From NCBI GenBank assembly GCA_037892935.1, contig JAYXKI010000001.1:682001-746000 (forward strand): a stretch of DNA of 64,000 bases. Reading direction: 5' to 3'. The DNA comes from Phlebopus portentosus. Taxonomy: Eukaryota; Basidiomycota; Agaricomycetes; Boletales; Boletinellaceae. The notes beneath the pieces are model-generated. The model was not told where the DNA came from and made no database searches. It saw only the letters and a list, made by a program, of their open reading frames with translations. A program made the position numbers and the translations under genes. The first letter of the stretch is position 1; each line of letters opens with the position of its first letter. Below are positions 23,848-36,382 of this stretch, piece by piece.

Positions 23848-25455
23848 ATCAGGGCAGCAGCACCTCAAAATTCAGGATAAAACTCAAGGTCAATGCGAAA
23901 CGCGATCGTACTATGACGAATGGCGAGGCGGCTCGTCACGCTAAGGGTACTGGCCAAACAAGTGAAGACCTCGGCAGATCTTCTCGCAGAAGAGAAGGGA
24001 CAGGTCGAAGTGTGAGAGGAGAGGACGAGGGCCGCGAAGAGAGGAGCCAGGACTCTCAGGACTCAGAGGAAGAATGGGACCAGCTTGCTGATGATGACGA
24101 CGTTGCACCGTCTTCATCTGTCGCCAGCACACCTGCACGGCCCTCCCATACCGTCTCCGCTTCAGGTACACCTAGTGCTAGAGGACGAGGCGGTGGAAGG
24201 GGTAGGGGAAGAGGAAGAGGCCGAGGACGTGGAGGTGCTGTGAGCGCTGCTGAACCTCCCCAGACGATATTCGAGATCGCCCCGAGCGTAGCTCAGGCTG
24301 AGCATGGTACCCCAGGTGTCATCGACACAACTAGCGTTGGTACGGGGTCACCATCACCCAGTAAAGTGCCACGCAGACGTGGTAAAAAAGCCGAAGGTGA
24401 AAAGAAGAAGCCAGGTCGGAAGCCAAGGTACGCATGTTCATGCAGTTCTTTCATCTTTCTTTGTCTTTTAAGTGTCACATCCTTTGTTTAGAGCTTCAAA
24501 GGCGCTCATGCAGCTTCAGGATGATGCAGCCAGCATTGCGAGTGAATGTAGGATTTCCACTTTCTCTTATACAATCTCAATGTCTGATGTAACGAGTCCA
24601 GCTTTTGGAGGTACTGCAGCCTCCTCCCCGCTCGTTCGTGGAGGGGACTTCTCGACGCCAGAGGTCGAAACAATGAACCTCCCGCCACCCGCACAAGACG
24701 TTCCAGTCGCATCAGGAGCAGGCGGTTCGGAATTATCAACTACCTATCCTCAAAATCATCCCCAACAGCCTCTCTCACTGGACCCATCCGTCCCGATCCC
24801 TGTCTACCGCCTCCCTTCCAAGCCGTTCCTCGTTCAGCCACCACCAAAGATCCCATCAGGCTTCTCACCCACGCTTCCGGTTGACAAAGGTCCTGCCGCT
24901 CGCGCGCCAGTACGAAGGTGGAGGCCCGCCCTCCGTGCGATCAGAGGGGTCGCAGGAGGACAGTGGTTCGCACGGACGTGGGTGGGCGAGAAGGAGAGCG
25001 CATATGCGAGCGTCACGGGCCGCGATATTCTAGGACCTGGAGGGCTCGAAAACACCGCGCCTTACCCTGCGCATGGGCACAGCCATGTACACGGCGGAGG
25101 CAGGGGAAGAGGAAGTGCGAGCGCGAGCGCGATGGCTTCACCTGCGCTTTCTGCAACGAAGCTCCCTCCTGTTCCGTCATTATCCTCTGCTAATAGACCA
25201 CCCGGACGTTCTAAGCTTGGGAGAGGAGGGTCGATGCCAGCTGGCGGAGCGGGCTCGACTGCTGATTCCTCTCGCGCAGGTTCAGTCGATATTATTCCCA
25301 ATCCCAATCCCCCTCCTCTTGAATTAAACTCTCCTTCTACGGGAGTGAACACGCCCGTCGGTAGTCATCCGCACGCCCATATTAGACCTTTGTCGAAGAT
25401 GCGGCACGCTGTGTCTGCGAACGAGACGGAGATGAGCGTGGACGACGCTCCGTAA
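23604..25455 (+). CDS. Ies4-like INO80 chromatin-remodelling complex subunit
   Basis: Exons 23604-24427, 24492-24547 and 24602-25455 encode 577 residues. The protein is low in complexity: a polyQ run (about residues 71-80), an FRIKLKVN motif, an acidic patch, a GRGRGRG tract and an AT-hook-like KKKPGRKPRASK segment. The only globular-looking part is PVRRWRPALRAIRGVAGGQW with ARTWVG near the middle. This resembles the C-terminal conserved motif of the INO80 subunit Ies4 (C[RK]KW...F.G..W..PTW), and the preceding basic KPGRKP segment agrees with that family. It would be nuclear. The assignment rests on short motifs and is tentative. Confidence 0.6.
23813..23845 (+). repeat. CAG trinucleotide tract coding polyglutamine
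   Basis: About ten near-perfect CAG units inside the Ies4-like gene; likely length-variable between strains. Confidence 0.9.
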
Positions 25456-26076
25456 AGCTATTTGTCCATTGTGTGTAATGATTCTGTAGGTTTATTTCAT
25501 TGGTATCGTCTTGACTGAGTATTGTGCTTGTCGCTGTGCGTCGTATGCTCGTGCTCTCCAGCCACGCTTCCTGTCCATCAGTCCACCTACATGACCATTG
25601 GATTGGACAGTATTTATTGCGGTCTTTCTTGTATATATCACATTTATCTCTTTGTGCAGCATCAGTTTCTTCTATGCCATTTAATGTTTATTCACATTGA
25701 ACGAACGAACGAATGAATCTCGAGAGCAGCAGCAGTAGGCTTAGTATACACGGTGTGGACTTTTCTGTGAGTGCGTTGAGACTGGGACTGGGAGATTGTA
25801 GATAGAACGAGATTCATGTGCAGGTGTGATGATGCAAGGAGAAAAGGCTGCAAAGGAAAGCGGAAAGCAATATGGATAAAGGGAAAATATAGAGAGAAAA
25901 AGAGAGTATTGCAGTGAGATGATGAGGGAAAGCGAACGTGGTAGAGAAATGAGGGGGGGGGAAAGAAGTATACACAGTAAATGGAATGATAGATGGAGGA
26001 TGTGAGATAGTAGAGGATTTGCATATACAAAATGAGGGTAGAAGTGAAAAAGAAAAAAGGAAGAGAGGAATAGCGG
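25456..26076. other. Intergenic region, convergent 3' ends
   Basis: Lies between two convergent genes. It holds a short GAAC tetramer repeat (25699-25713) and a long purine-rich plus strand (25840-26075), which generates spurious minus-strand frames rich in Phe, Ser, His and Leu. No gene is supported. Confidence 0.5.
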
Positions 26077-27738
26077 TCATCGAACGGCAGCTAGCAGCAG
26101 ACCAGCGTTCCGTTCTCCGTCAGCCCCATCCCTCTCCTCACGAGACTCGGATTCCAACTCTGATTTGGGAGGCTGGCGCTTACACCCACCGGGTAATAGA
26201 TACTTGAACCTCTTTGCCTGCGGGATGATATATCGAGGGAGCTGGATAGCAGAAGCACGTATAGACCTAATTTGGAATAATAGTCCAACCAAGTCAATTC
26301 GGGAGCGTCTAAGAGAAGATGCGTGCACGTACGGCTCTGAACTGAGCAGTTGCAGCATTTCTTTATACTGAAAGATTGAGAAATCGAAAAGTCATTGATC
26401 TGCGAAGGAAGTGATGAGAGAGACGTACGGTGTAGGCCTGCAAAGATAGCCTTAGTACAAAATGGCTATGCACAGAAGGAAGTTATCTGCGCACCTCAGG
26501 TAGATTATTGAACAGATCTTTGCCGTCACAAATCGCTTCTTGCAAGCTTTCAGGAGTAACAGGAGCTGCTTCCGCGCCGTAATCATCTTGCGAATAAAGT
26601 TGATCAACGAAAACCTAGCGCATATAGTCATCAGATAGCATACCTTGCATCTTCGCAATGATATCCTCGAGGTTCTTGTAACAATACGTACAATGCCATC
26701 CAGCGTCAGCAAGTGCGAGCTCACTGACCCGCTCTCGTGAGTACTCAGTATGTCTCCTCGCAAGGCGAGCTTCACCCGGACCCAGAGCCTCAAGCCGCGT
26801 TCCGACATCCCACACATGCACCTGCGCACGCCAACTATCCCATCCCCATCCCACAGGCGGACTCGGCCACTCAAACGAGTACAGAAACTTGCGCATCTGG
26901 AGGTGCAGCGGGCTGGGAAACTTACAGTCGCGTAAAAGGCGCATGGTGTGTGCTGCAGGAAGTTCATCGGGCGCGGAGAAGAGCACAACGGGCGGACGGC
27001 GGGTGTTGCTCGATCGTGTGCGGAGGAGGGAGTTCATCTCTGATCGGAGGCGGGCGGACCATGCTTCGGGAGAAGGAGAACGGAGGGAGTCGATACGCGG
27101 TGCGGGAACGGCGCGGTAGACAATTTTTGTGTGAAAAGGGAGGAAGCGCTCCTCCCATCGCCTGTCGCCCCAGTAAAAGCCCTTCGGTGTTCCATTGATC
27201 GTGCCTGCTCGTCAGAGGCACGTTGACGCGGCCACCGGGCGCAATAAGCAGAAATCAATTCAGTTTCGATCCGCGATCCCAATCTCGATGATGAATCGAC
27301 GACTTACGGTTACTCTCGACGATGAAGACCTTGTCCACGAGGTTATCCAGCTCGTTCAGTCGGATCTCCAGTAAATCAATTTCCGCCGCGGTTGGTGCGT
27401 TGAGGATGATCGCGTCCCAGATTTGTTGCTCGATCGACTCTAACATGCTTCGCGGGGACCAGCCATGAAGTTCACAGATATCGTCTCCGAACGCCGGGAG
27501 GTCCTCTGCATAGTAGTGTGGTAGAATCTGCCGCGGACCGTCGGGCGGGGAGGATAGGAGAGGGCGCGCGGCGATTGTTATAGTGCTTTGGATCTCATAC
27601 CTATTCTCGCATTAGAAGAGTTTGATGGATGGTCTCGAAGAGCGGAATCGCGCACCAATAGAGAACTGTTGGATACACGAAAGCAAGGAGGAACAAAACG
27701 AGGAGGATGAATCTGCGTCTGCCAGCAAACACAGACAT
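26077..27738 (-). CDS. GT17 glycosyltransferase (beta-1,4-N-acetylglucosaminyltransferase III-like), type II membrane protein
   Basis: Exons in gene order are 27656-27738, 27308-27600, 26644-27204, 26495-26586, 26429-26437, 26333-26367 and 26077-26266, giving 420 residues. Residues 10-28 form a signal anchor (FILLVLFLLAFVYPTVLYW), so the catalytic domain faces the Golgi lumen. Family-17 signatures are EIDLLEIRLNELDNLVDKVF with IVESN, FYWGDRRWEERF, MRKFLYSFEWPSP, LADAGWHCTYCYKNLEDIIA, and the C-terminal LPRYI...RFKYLLPGGC. Animal GT17 (MGAT3) adds bisecting GlcNAc. Fungal members are common, but their substrate is not known to me. The 9-bp exon coding AYT is required for the conserved PEAYTY motif. 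Confidence 0.9.
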
Positions 27739-28453
27739 AACGGCCGGCTTGCGGGTGGGACGACTAGACTAACTTAGCGGGCGTCCTCGTCCTCGTCCTC
27801 GCCGTAGGAAAGAAAAGGACAATGCAACTCAAGAACGAATCAAATCAAAAGCGAACACACTGAACGATGGCGCCCAACTGATGATGAAGTGCCCTGCCTC
27901 TATGACGCCCACCGTCAGCCCGTCGTCGACGTGTCAAAAGAGAACTGCGGCGAAGGGAACGGCCCGTTCGTATGTTATCACGCGGGGAAGTGGGGCCCTC
28001 AACACAGCCGGGGCAACGCACATTTTCGCTGAGAACAAAACGCATATCATACGCATATGTGCCGTTTATTCAGATATATTTGCAAATAAATCCTAGTCTG
28101 CCTCATATCTCCTTAATTTTCTCGTCTCGCTTCAGAGAGCGACCCCAATACAGTCGCGAACTTTGCGAGGACGAGAGAAGCGTCCGCTATCGCCACATAT
28201 ACACTTCCTCGGTAACCATGTGTAGTCATCATCTCGTTTCTCAAACAATAGTTCCCGCATCCTCTCACGTTCATCATATAATGTGTGCTATTTTAGGCAT
28301 ATCTATCTCGAGTTACTCACGCAGCAAATATACCATATAGTCGACGAAAGGGGATGGATGATGAGAGACAGGTCAAGGACAGAAATTATCAGTAAGTAAA
28401 TACGCGAATCCGAAAGAAAATGCAATAAATAAGAAAGAGACTCATTCTGTGAC
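27739..28453. other. Intergenic: GT17 promoter and 3' flank of the RRM gene
   Basis: No gene is supported. It contains a short CCTCGT triplet-type repeat (about 27784-27801) close to the GT17 start. Confidence 0.5.
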
Positions 28454-31383
28454 TCATCGCTTTCCGGCTTGAGCCTGCTACAAAACGATTGTTCAGCCAA
28501 AGAAGCAGCGCTTTAATATCAGTTCCGAAGCTCACCAAGAAAGACATCAGTTGCTGGTAATCTTGCGCAGTCGCACCTCCCACAGGCGGTGAAGACGCCG
28601 CTTGCTGGGTAGGCGGGACACCGTAAGCGGAAGCCGGCGGCATTTGTGAAGGTGGGACACCAGGAATTTGAGGCGGTGCACCTGCACCCCCACCAGGAGC
28701 CTGATTCTGCGTTGCTTGCTGGAGCATAGCAAGAATATTCGGAGGCAAGCCCGAAAGCGAAGCCGGAGTCGGAGCTGGCGGGGCAGGTGCTCCGTTTGTG
28801 GCTTGCTGCGAGGTCGCAGAAGAAGGCGGAGGTGCTCCGTACGGATTTGTCATTTGCGGAGGAACAGGTGCGGGAGGACCGCTAGAGTACATTTGCGGAG
28901 GCATCCCGGGCGCGTTTGCCGGAGGTGGTTGATAGTAAGGTGCTCCAGAAACGGGAGGGATCGGCGGCGCGCCTGAAGGTTGTTGGGACGCTGCCGCAGG
29001 TGCTTGCCCGCCGGTTTGAGGTTGTTTGAGTGCTGCGAGGAGTTGCTGTACTTTACGCGCTTGCTCAAGACGCTCATCGACGGGCTGAAAGGTCATCAGT
29101 AACAAGAATTCTATTAAATGTTGACAAGCTCACTGGAGCTGAAGGCGCCGGAGGAGGTCCCGAAGGCTGACCGTAAGAAGGTGGAGGAAAACCAGGCGGA
29201 CCACCACCACCACGCCCATACCCTCCGGAAGAAGGCGGACCTCCATAATCATCGCTCCTACTATCGTGGCGATCACCACCATAATTGTTGTATCCTCCAC
29301 GACCTCTTCCGCGTCCGCGTCCTCTGCCTCCCCCTCCTCCGCTATCATAATCTTGATCATATCGGCGATCTCGATCACGATCCCAATCATCTCGCCGGTC
29401 CCAATCATCTCTCGGGGGTCCGCCCCCTCTTCCACGAGGAGTACCACGACCACCTCCTCTGTGGCCCCGCGTGGGATACTCGCCATAATCGCGGCCCCCA
29501 CGAGTAGGTCTTTCATCTTGACGCCTAAAAGTTCGAAGACATAAGCGACAATCTGTGGAATGCTATGAAAAGGTGTACCTTTGAGGAATGGGCCCAGGTG
29601 GAAGAGGAACATCAGGGATATCCGGAGAGAAGCCGACTTCTAAGACACCATCTTGGAAAGGTTGATCATGCATCCTTTCATAAGCATCTTCGCAACTCTA
29701 GCATCACGAAAAAAGTCAGAAGAAATGAGTGTAAACAAAGCATCCGCAGCGAACCCTGATATCATAGAACTCGACATAACGTTGACTGATGAAAGCAGTA
29801 TTAGCGTATCTTCTGGAATATCTATGCAAAGATAGTCACCTATGACGATTGTCACCCGGCTTCACATTTTTTATATCTCCGAACTGCTGAAATCTTCGGC
29901 GGACCTCATTGTCATCAATTGGCGAAGTAGTATTATGAAGGGTAGCTAGAAGTGTGCCCTGGATGGACACAGAAGAATGTCAGAAGCAGAAGTGAAATCT
30001 TGTGAAGAGAAGACAAGCCTGGTTGCGGTCCTTAGGGTCTTTGCTATTTTGCTCGTCTGCGCGAGGTAGCGAATAATGCACGTCGATCTAAAAGATTCAT
30101 TATATCAAGATTCTTCGGATTTAAAACGATATGCATACTGGACGCCCTCCAATTTCCGTGTTTTGCAAGCGCTCACGAGCACGCTCTGCTGCGCGCAAGT
30201 CGTACTAGAAGTAGAAGCATAAAAAAGTCCGTCCTTTCTGTAGCCTTAGGAACACTAATTGCCGCTCACATATGTCACAAAGACCATGCCTCGATTTGCA
30301 ATGAGATCAAAGAATGTTTTAATTTCGCCATGCTCATTGAACTTCTGGCGGACCTCGTCACTGTTTGTCTCATACTGTTTACAGATATTTGGAATAAGAA
30401 TGAGCTCAATCTTTTGCGCCACGTAAGAGGACTCGCCTTAATGTTACGAATAAACAGAGTTCTACAAGGTCGCTCACGCATTATCCTTTCCTCAATTATT
30501 GGATCAGGTTTCTCATCCCGGCTACGGGGAGGAGGTACCCCAGGACCACCCCCTCGTCTACCTCCGCGAGCTCCACGACTTGATGGGCCATCTAATAAAT
30601 GACGTTTGTAAGCTCACAGTGCTCACCAGGCACAATTACCGTGCAACAAGAAACGAAATCAAATTCAAATAGACATCCCTCTCGAGGGACGCGGCGAAGC
30701 GGCGAATCTCTGAAAGAAGCGTTCCTTTTCTCGGCATGATATAAGAACGGAACGATCTACTGCGCCCCGCTGGGAATAGTTTCGTTGTAGCGGCGATCGA
30801 GCAAGCTTCCTTACAGAATCCTTAACTCGAACATCAATCTCAGGCGCCTAATCGAATTCACGAGGAATGATTCGCAATTGAACGCCGCCAAGTTCTCTGG
30901 AGGAACTGAGAAGCATAGTGATGATTGTTTATCACGGTTTAATGCGTCCCTTTTATTCGATTTCACCACGGCCCAGAATTGGAGAAGAAATGACTGGACT
31001 CAGAACCGTCAATCTAATTCAAGCGCACCTTCGTAACTTCCATATCCTTGATCATTGTAGCTTCCAGGACTATCGCCGTAAGGCGGATACGCATCGCCAT
31101 AATTCGAACTCTGACCATAATAATCCTGAGGACCGTTGTTCCACTGACTGTATGACTCTGGCGTTGAAGAGTCGTAACTTGCACTCTGACTGTATCCTCC
31201 ACCTCCACCATAATCTCTTGATGAACTATAACCACCACCACGGCCACGACCCCTGCCACGAGGTGAGAATCCAGTCCCTCTGTCATAAGAAAATCGAGAA
31301 TGACTACGATCTGGTCCTGGAGGGGGTGGGTTGCCTCTTCGAGGTCCCTCATATACAATGGGATACGGATGATGGCGATTCAT
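28454..31383 (-). CDS. Two-RRM RNA-binding protein with RGG tracts (Mei2-like fungal family)
   Basis: Starts at 31383 (MNRHHPYPIVYEGPRRGNPP) with a first exon 31029-31383 rich in RG/Y/S, then an unusually long intron of about 437 bp to exon 30437-30591. RRM1 is split: TLFIRNIK ends that exon at a GC donor, and the next exon starts YETNSDEVRQKFNEHGEIKT and runs to FFDLIANRGMVFVTY (RNP1-like). The second RRM includes CEDAYERMHDQPFQDGVLEV. An Arg/Gly/Asp-rich stretch (RRDDWDRDRDRRYDQD; GGGRGRGRGRGG) and a Pro/Gln/Ala-rich C-terminus ending QAQAGKR follow. The order RRM-RRM plus RGG is that of a fungal post-transcriptional regulator. The estimated length is 600-700 residues. RNA targets are unknown. 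Confidence 0.82.
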
Positions 31384-31803
31384 GGCTGATTCTCGATTCT
31401 TCCGTGGCTTTCAAGTCTTTTACTCCAAGACAAGCTCAAGGTGTGTCGATGACGTGTCGTTGAACGCAACGAAGGAGGACTGAGGACTGATTGGTTCTTA
31501 GTGGCTTGCGTCGCACAATTCGCTCAGAACGTCGACAAGACACGCTGGGATGCACTCTTAAGCGACCTTAAGATAATGAGAAGCTGTTGTGACGAGATGT
31601 GCTGAGTGAGAAAGGATGGGAGCTCGTTGCTGGATGAGGCCAACTTGATGAAAAAAGATCGAAACCCCTGAACCAAATATGCGGTGCTGTCTCACGGTCA
31701 CGATCCATCATGACGCGCAGGCCGCTGACGTAATCCAGCTCACTGCATTGGCACGGCACGATTGTGTTGTTTACCGACTGCACCTATTACACTCTCTTCC
31801 AGC
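31384..31803. promoter_or_regulatory. Divergent promoter between the RRM gene and Rab5
   Basis: A 420-bp space between the two start codons, which face away from each other. I see no clear TATA element. Confidence 0.45.
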
Positions 31804-32882
31804 ATGGCAACTTCAAAACAATACCAGTTCAAGCTCGTTCTTCTCGGTATGCTACGTCTTGCAGTATACGTCTTGATTATATATTGAACTGTGTCTATTA
31901 GGGGAGTCTGCGGTCGGCAAGTCGAGGTGCGTGTTCTCTTGATTAAGTTATCATGCTCAACGTATCTTATGTTTGCTACTCCAGCTTGGTCCTCCGTTTT
32001 GTGAAAGATCAATTTGATGACTATCGAGAGAGTACTATCGGTGGTCTGTGTTCTTTTACCTCTTCGCGCCTATTTCGTGGTCCTTACCGATAGTTACCAC
32101 CTTTAGCTGCGTTTCTGACACAGACGGTCCCATTGGAAGATGGCTCAACGGTGAAGTTTGAAATCTGGTCTGTGGTTTACCTGCTTGGTTGCTGGCTCTA
32201 GCTGACGTGTATATCGTGTAATCCTGATCTACAGGGATACTGCCGGACAGGAACGATACAAGGTGGGTTTATCATTTGCTTTGCTTCAGGAGCTCGCACT
32301 TACATTCGTCTAGTCATTGGTATGCATGCAGGAAGCTACAGGCCTAAAGTCGAAGCTAAACCCCATCTCAGGCTCCTATGTACTACCGGAATGCCAACTG
32401 CGCTGTCGTCGTATATGACATTACTCAACCCACCTCACTTGAGAAAGCGCGCACATGGATCCGCGAACTCCAACGTCAGGCGGACCCATCAATCGTCATC
32501 GCACTCTGCGGAAACAAGACCGATCTCGAAGAGCGCAGGCAGGTGCTGCAAGAAGAGGCTAAGAAGTATGCCGACGAGGAGGGCCTGATGTGGGGCGAGA
32601 CCAGTGCGAAGACGGGCCAAGGCGTTCAGGAGATCTTCACAGAACTTGGTACGTGTTCCCGTCTTTTCTTTGTGCCGCCCGCTTTAGCGTCGCTTGAGGG
32701 GGACCAAGGAAAGGAAGAAAATCGCTGACGCTATCACATATTATTATTTCACAGCAAAGAAACTTCCGCAGGTCGCTCCGCCACCACAAGCGCGCGGCGC
32801 TGGGGCCGGGAGGGCTCCTAGAGCGGCTGTCGATCTCAACAAGGCTGCCGCGGGTGAAGGTCAGGATGCTTGCAATTGCTGA
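31804..32882 (+). CDS. Rab5-family small GTPase (Ypt5/Vps21)
   Basis: Eight exons: 31804-31846, 31902-31926, 31985-32043, 32107-32167, 32235-32262, 32314-32319, 32372-32648 and 32755-32882, total 208 residues. G-box motifs are all present: GESAVGKSS (P-loop), ESTIGAAFL (switch I, Rab5 type), WDTAGQERYKSLAPMYYR (switch II), NKTD and ETSAKTG. The C-terminus DACNC supplies a CXC double-prenylation motif. Rab5 controls early-endosome fusion. Exon 6 is only 6 bp (TCATTG, Ser-Leu of the KSLAP motif) and is required to keep this invariant motif. Confidence 0.95.
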
Positions 32883-33320
32883 AGAGGCCGCGGTGTCTTC
32901 GTTACTTGATTCACTTCTCATCACTACAACGTATGTTACACTGAGCGCGGCACTCGCCTGTTCGCGCTGATTATCATCATCATCTTTGTCATTGCGCCCT
33001 CCTTTAAGCGCTTCAGTAACCTTCCTTACTTCATTTGTAATCTGTTTTACGGCTTTACCTGTTCCTATCAACAGGTCTCTCTTCATATAGATAAGGACCT
33101 GCTCAATTTCATCTCAATGCATGTTTAATCGACTTCCTGTGGCTTTGGAAGAACAAATCTAGAATACAACAACAAAAAATGAGAGATACATGTCTGGGAT
33201 ATAGATCAAGACGAAATGCACGAAGATGTCCCGACAAACAAGAGAAGACGAAAAGATTAAAAAAAAACAGAGACCATAACGATAAACAAAAAAAAAAGAA
33301 GTGAAATATCCGAGTCAAAT

Positions 33321-36300
33321 TCAGAATCCAGCAGCTTCAAGCCCTCGCCTAATATCCGCCTGAGAAACCTCATTCATCAGGAGCTCCTGACTCCTCGCCC
33401 AGAAGTATGAAGCATCGCGACTCTTCGCATTGGCAATCGTCAGCTGCTCGTTTATGAACCCCATAATTGCAGGGTTCTCCGAGATGTTGATATTTCCATT
33501 GCCCTTTGGGGGCTTGGATTGGAAACGCAGGATAGCGCGCACGGCGTCGTACCATTTCTGGCGCTTGACGAAGTTGATGAGCGGTGGACCGAGAGGCGCG
33601 GGTCCGTTGGAGCCGTAGCTAGTGCTGGAGCTTTGGGTCTGGCAGGTGCTGAAGGATGTGATAGAGCGAGGGGAGGAGATTGATGAGGAAGGGGAGCCAG
33701 AACAGGTATATTTGCTATTCGGTCCTGTCGCATTGCTGTGCTGCTGGCAGGCTCGTTCGGTTTCTGTAGGTGGTATAGGCGAAGTCGAGCGCATTATCCG
33801 CTGCGTTTTCGGCGACAGTGGGAACTGCACGTTGTCCCTCATCTGGTCCTGAATATGGACGATATCCGTGAGGTATATGCCGATAAAGGGTACACATAGT
33901 CCCTCAACGGCTTGCATCGCCGCTCGGAACGCGGAGAAGTTGCCGGTTGGTTCGTTGAGTTTAGAAAGGTTCTCAAACTGGTGACTTCGCCCGGTATGTG
34001 CCCATGTCAAGTATAAACGAGAGATCACGGCGCTCGAGAGAGCTGCGACGATGGCAGTCATAGACGAGAAGTTGTTGATAGCCCGGCATTTCTGATCCAA
34101 ATGCTCGTCAGTAAACACTTTCAAATCGAATAGAAGGGAAGCGACAACAAACCTCAGCAACTTTAATCCAATAATCAATCGCATCTGCTCTTTTTCCGAG
34201 TCCATCATTCGCAAGCACGCTGTTCTTCACCCACGCAGCAATGCGATCATGCGTAGCAACAAACGCACTCAAGTTCGCGACGCCTTCACCAGTTTGGGTC
34301 TTCGCCCATAATAGGCATTCTCGAGGTCGGATCTTCACATACAATCGATGCTCGTATAGCATTAGCTGTGCTGCTAAATCGCCTGCGCTGAACCGCGTGA
34401 GCTCGTTCTTCGACGCACGAGAGTGCTTGCTTTTCGTTGAAGGTGTCAACGGAAGAGGCGGGAAGAGAGGTGCTTTGACCGATTGCGCTGTCTATTCACA
34501 CAGAAGAAACAAAAGGTCAGTTCTCGGAATGACGTGTACAAAGAACTGGATTATCACTGACCAACTTATCGATAGACTGTAGAATCAACTTCGCGGAAAG
34601 TGCCAGCGATGGAGGAGCTTTAATCATGCTCAGAAACTCCTTCAATCTAAGCACTACATGCGGATCATCTTGAAACATCCCGTGGTTCTCCACCCACATC
34701 GTCAAAATAGTCAAGACGCTGGAATTTTACCACCTTAATCATTTCTCTCATTGACACTTAGAACGACAGTAACTCACCGCTTCTGCACAGGCCTCAACTT
34801 CTTCTCCCTCCACTCATTCGCTTCTTCTCGAGTCAGCGAAGCAGGATACTCCATCTCAAATCGCTCGATAAGCAGCTGGAACAGTTCGGACGCAGTCGTG
34901 AATGTGCTGAACGTCGTAAGGCAGACATCTCGATACAACTTCTCTTCCGTCATCTCTACATAAAATGACAAATAATATACGAAGAAAGAAAGAAAGACGA
35001 TCGATTCAATATGAATACAGGACAGGAGTAATCAAGCACATAACCCGATCAACGGGTACTTACTCAAAGGGTCTGCTGTTAACCTCTCGATGAGCGCAGG
35101 TAACGTCCCAGCGCGTATGCTCCCATCGTAGGCCAGCTTGATGTCGTCAGGTCCGTACGAAGGTTGGAGATACCAAGGCAAGTTTGCTTGAGCGACTTTC
35201 GCATTATGAAACGCCTGCGCGTCTTCGTCGCCCGTCAATTGTCGAACTTTATCCGAACGACGGGGCGTACAAGGCGGTCTAGTATCATCAAAGAAGCCAA
35301 ATTGAAGCTCGTCCGCAGCTGGTGCAGCCGAGTCAGGACAGGGCGAGTCTATGAAGTCCGATAGACGGGAAAGAGATTTGAAGTCGTTCACAAGAATCGG
35401 TCGTCTCCGAGATTGCCGAGTGTGCAACGGAGAAGAATCGGAGCGACTTCGGTTGAGCGGCGAGCGTGGGGAGGCGCAAGACGGTGAAGGACATAATGGC
35501 AGCGGCGGTAGTGTTGGAGAAATAGGCTTGTTAACCTGTAGGGCAGAGATACCTGGTCGTGCAGGTCTTGGCATGGGCGTATCTGGGGTCGATGTAGTAG
35601 TTTTCATAGGTACCAGCGAACTATTGACCAAAGTAGCGTCCGAGTCGCTTTCAGTTAAATATGCGTCGACCTGTGGGTCCGAACGCGGTGGGCTGATGCT
35701 CGATAAAGGTGCGACGTCGTCTGGGAAGTCTGTTACAACATGCACCGAAGGCGACCGTGAATGTAAGAACGATCCCTAAAGCATAACGGCAGATCTATCA
35801 GCGGGTGTGCGTCGATACAGAAACAAGCATAGAGACATTTACCTTTCCTCCAGGCTCTAATATAGGAACCCAGTTGTCATCGTCGATAGCACCATACCCA
35901 TGAGTAGAGATAGGAGGCATGCCCGATTCGAACGAACGTGACGTTTCCACAATGAATAGTTTCTCGGCCTCATATTCATATATCCGGAGCTCCTCTTGAA
36001 CACTCATGAGCCTCTCTGCAACCTCGTGAGATAACTCCGCCAAGAACGAGCTTGGCACCCATCCAATACGGTCATCCCGCAGCGCGGCCCACCAGCCCGA
36101 CTCCTCCTTCTCTACGATCTCCAGTATCTCATTCTTCCGAAACGGGAGGTGGTCCGGGTCGGACGAGGCGAAGTCGTACAGGCACAGGACGTAGCACAAT
36201 CTCCATTGGGGCGACGCGCTGAGTGGGGTGCGGGATGCGTTGGAGGACATGTCAGTGGGAGGGGAGAAAGAGAAAGACGGAGACGGCGAGGAAGAGCGTG

Positions 36301-36382
36301 GGGAGCTGGGATCGTATCCATCATTCCGAGGTTGGCAATAATAAGGGTCTATGTGTAAACGCATGCGTTCGCCGCGCATCAT
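33321..36382 (-). CDS. SH3-domain Ras guanine-nucleotide exchange factor (Cdc25 type)
   Basis: Starts at 36382. An SH3 domain (LCYVLCLYDFASSDPDHLPF, then ILEIVEKEESGWWAALRD, GWVPSSFL) is followed by a Ser/Pro-rich linker. The RasGEF N-terminal module comes next (YDGSIRAGTLPALIERLTAD; TEEKLYRDVCLTTFSTFTTA). The catalytic RasGEF domain includes AGDLAAQLMLYEHRLYVKIR, AINNFSSMTAIVAALSSAVI and VPFIGIYLTDIVHIQDQ, and the protein ends MNEVSQADIRRGLEAAGF. It should activate Ras and hence cAMP/MAPK signalling at the membrane. Six or so introns; roughly 900 residues. SH3 plus RasGEF_N plus RasGEF is the Cdc25 layout. An extra upstream exon cannot be excluded. Confidence 0.92.

Noticed and set aside
25814..26080. 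Minus-strand frames rich in Phe, Ser, Leu and His
   Set aside because: Produced by a purine-rich plus strand without stops; low complexity rather than coding.
29118..29507. His/Asp-rich plus-strand frame
   Set aside because: Antisense shadow of the RGG/Asp-Arg-rich region of the RRM protein.
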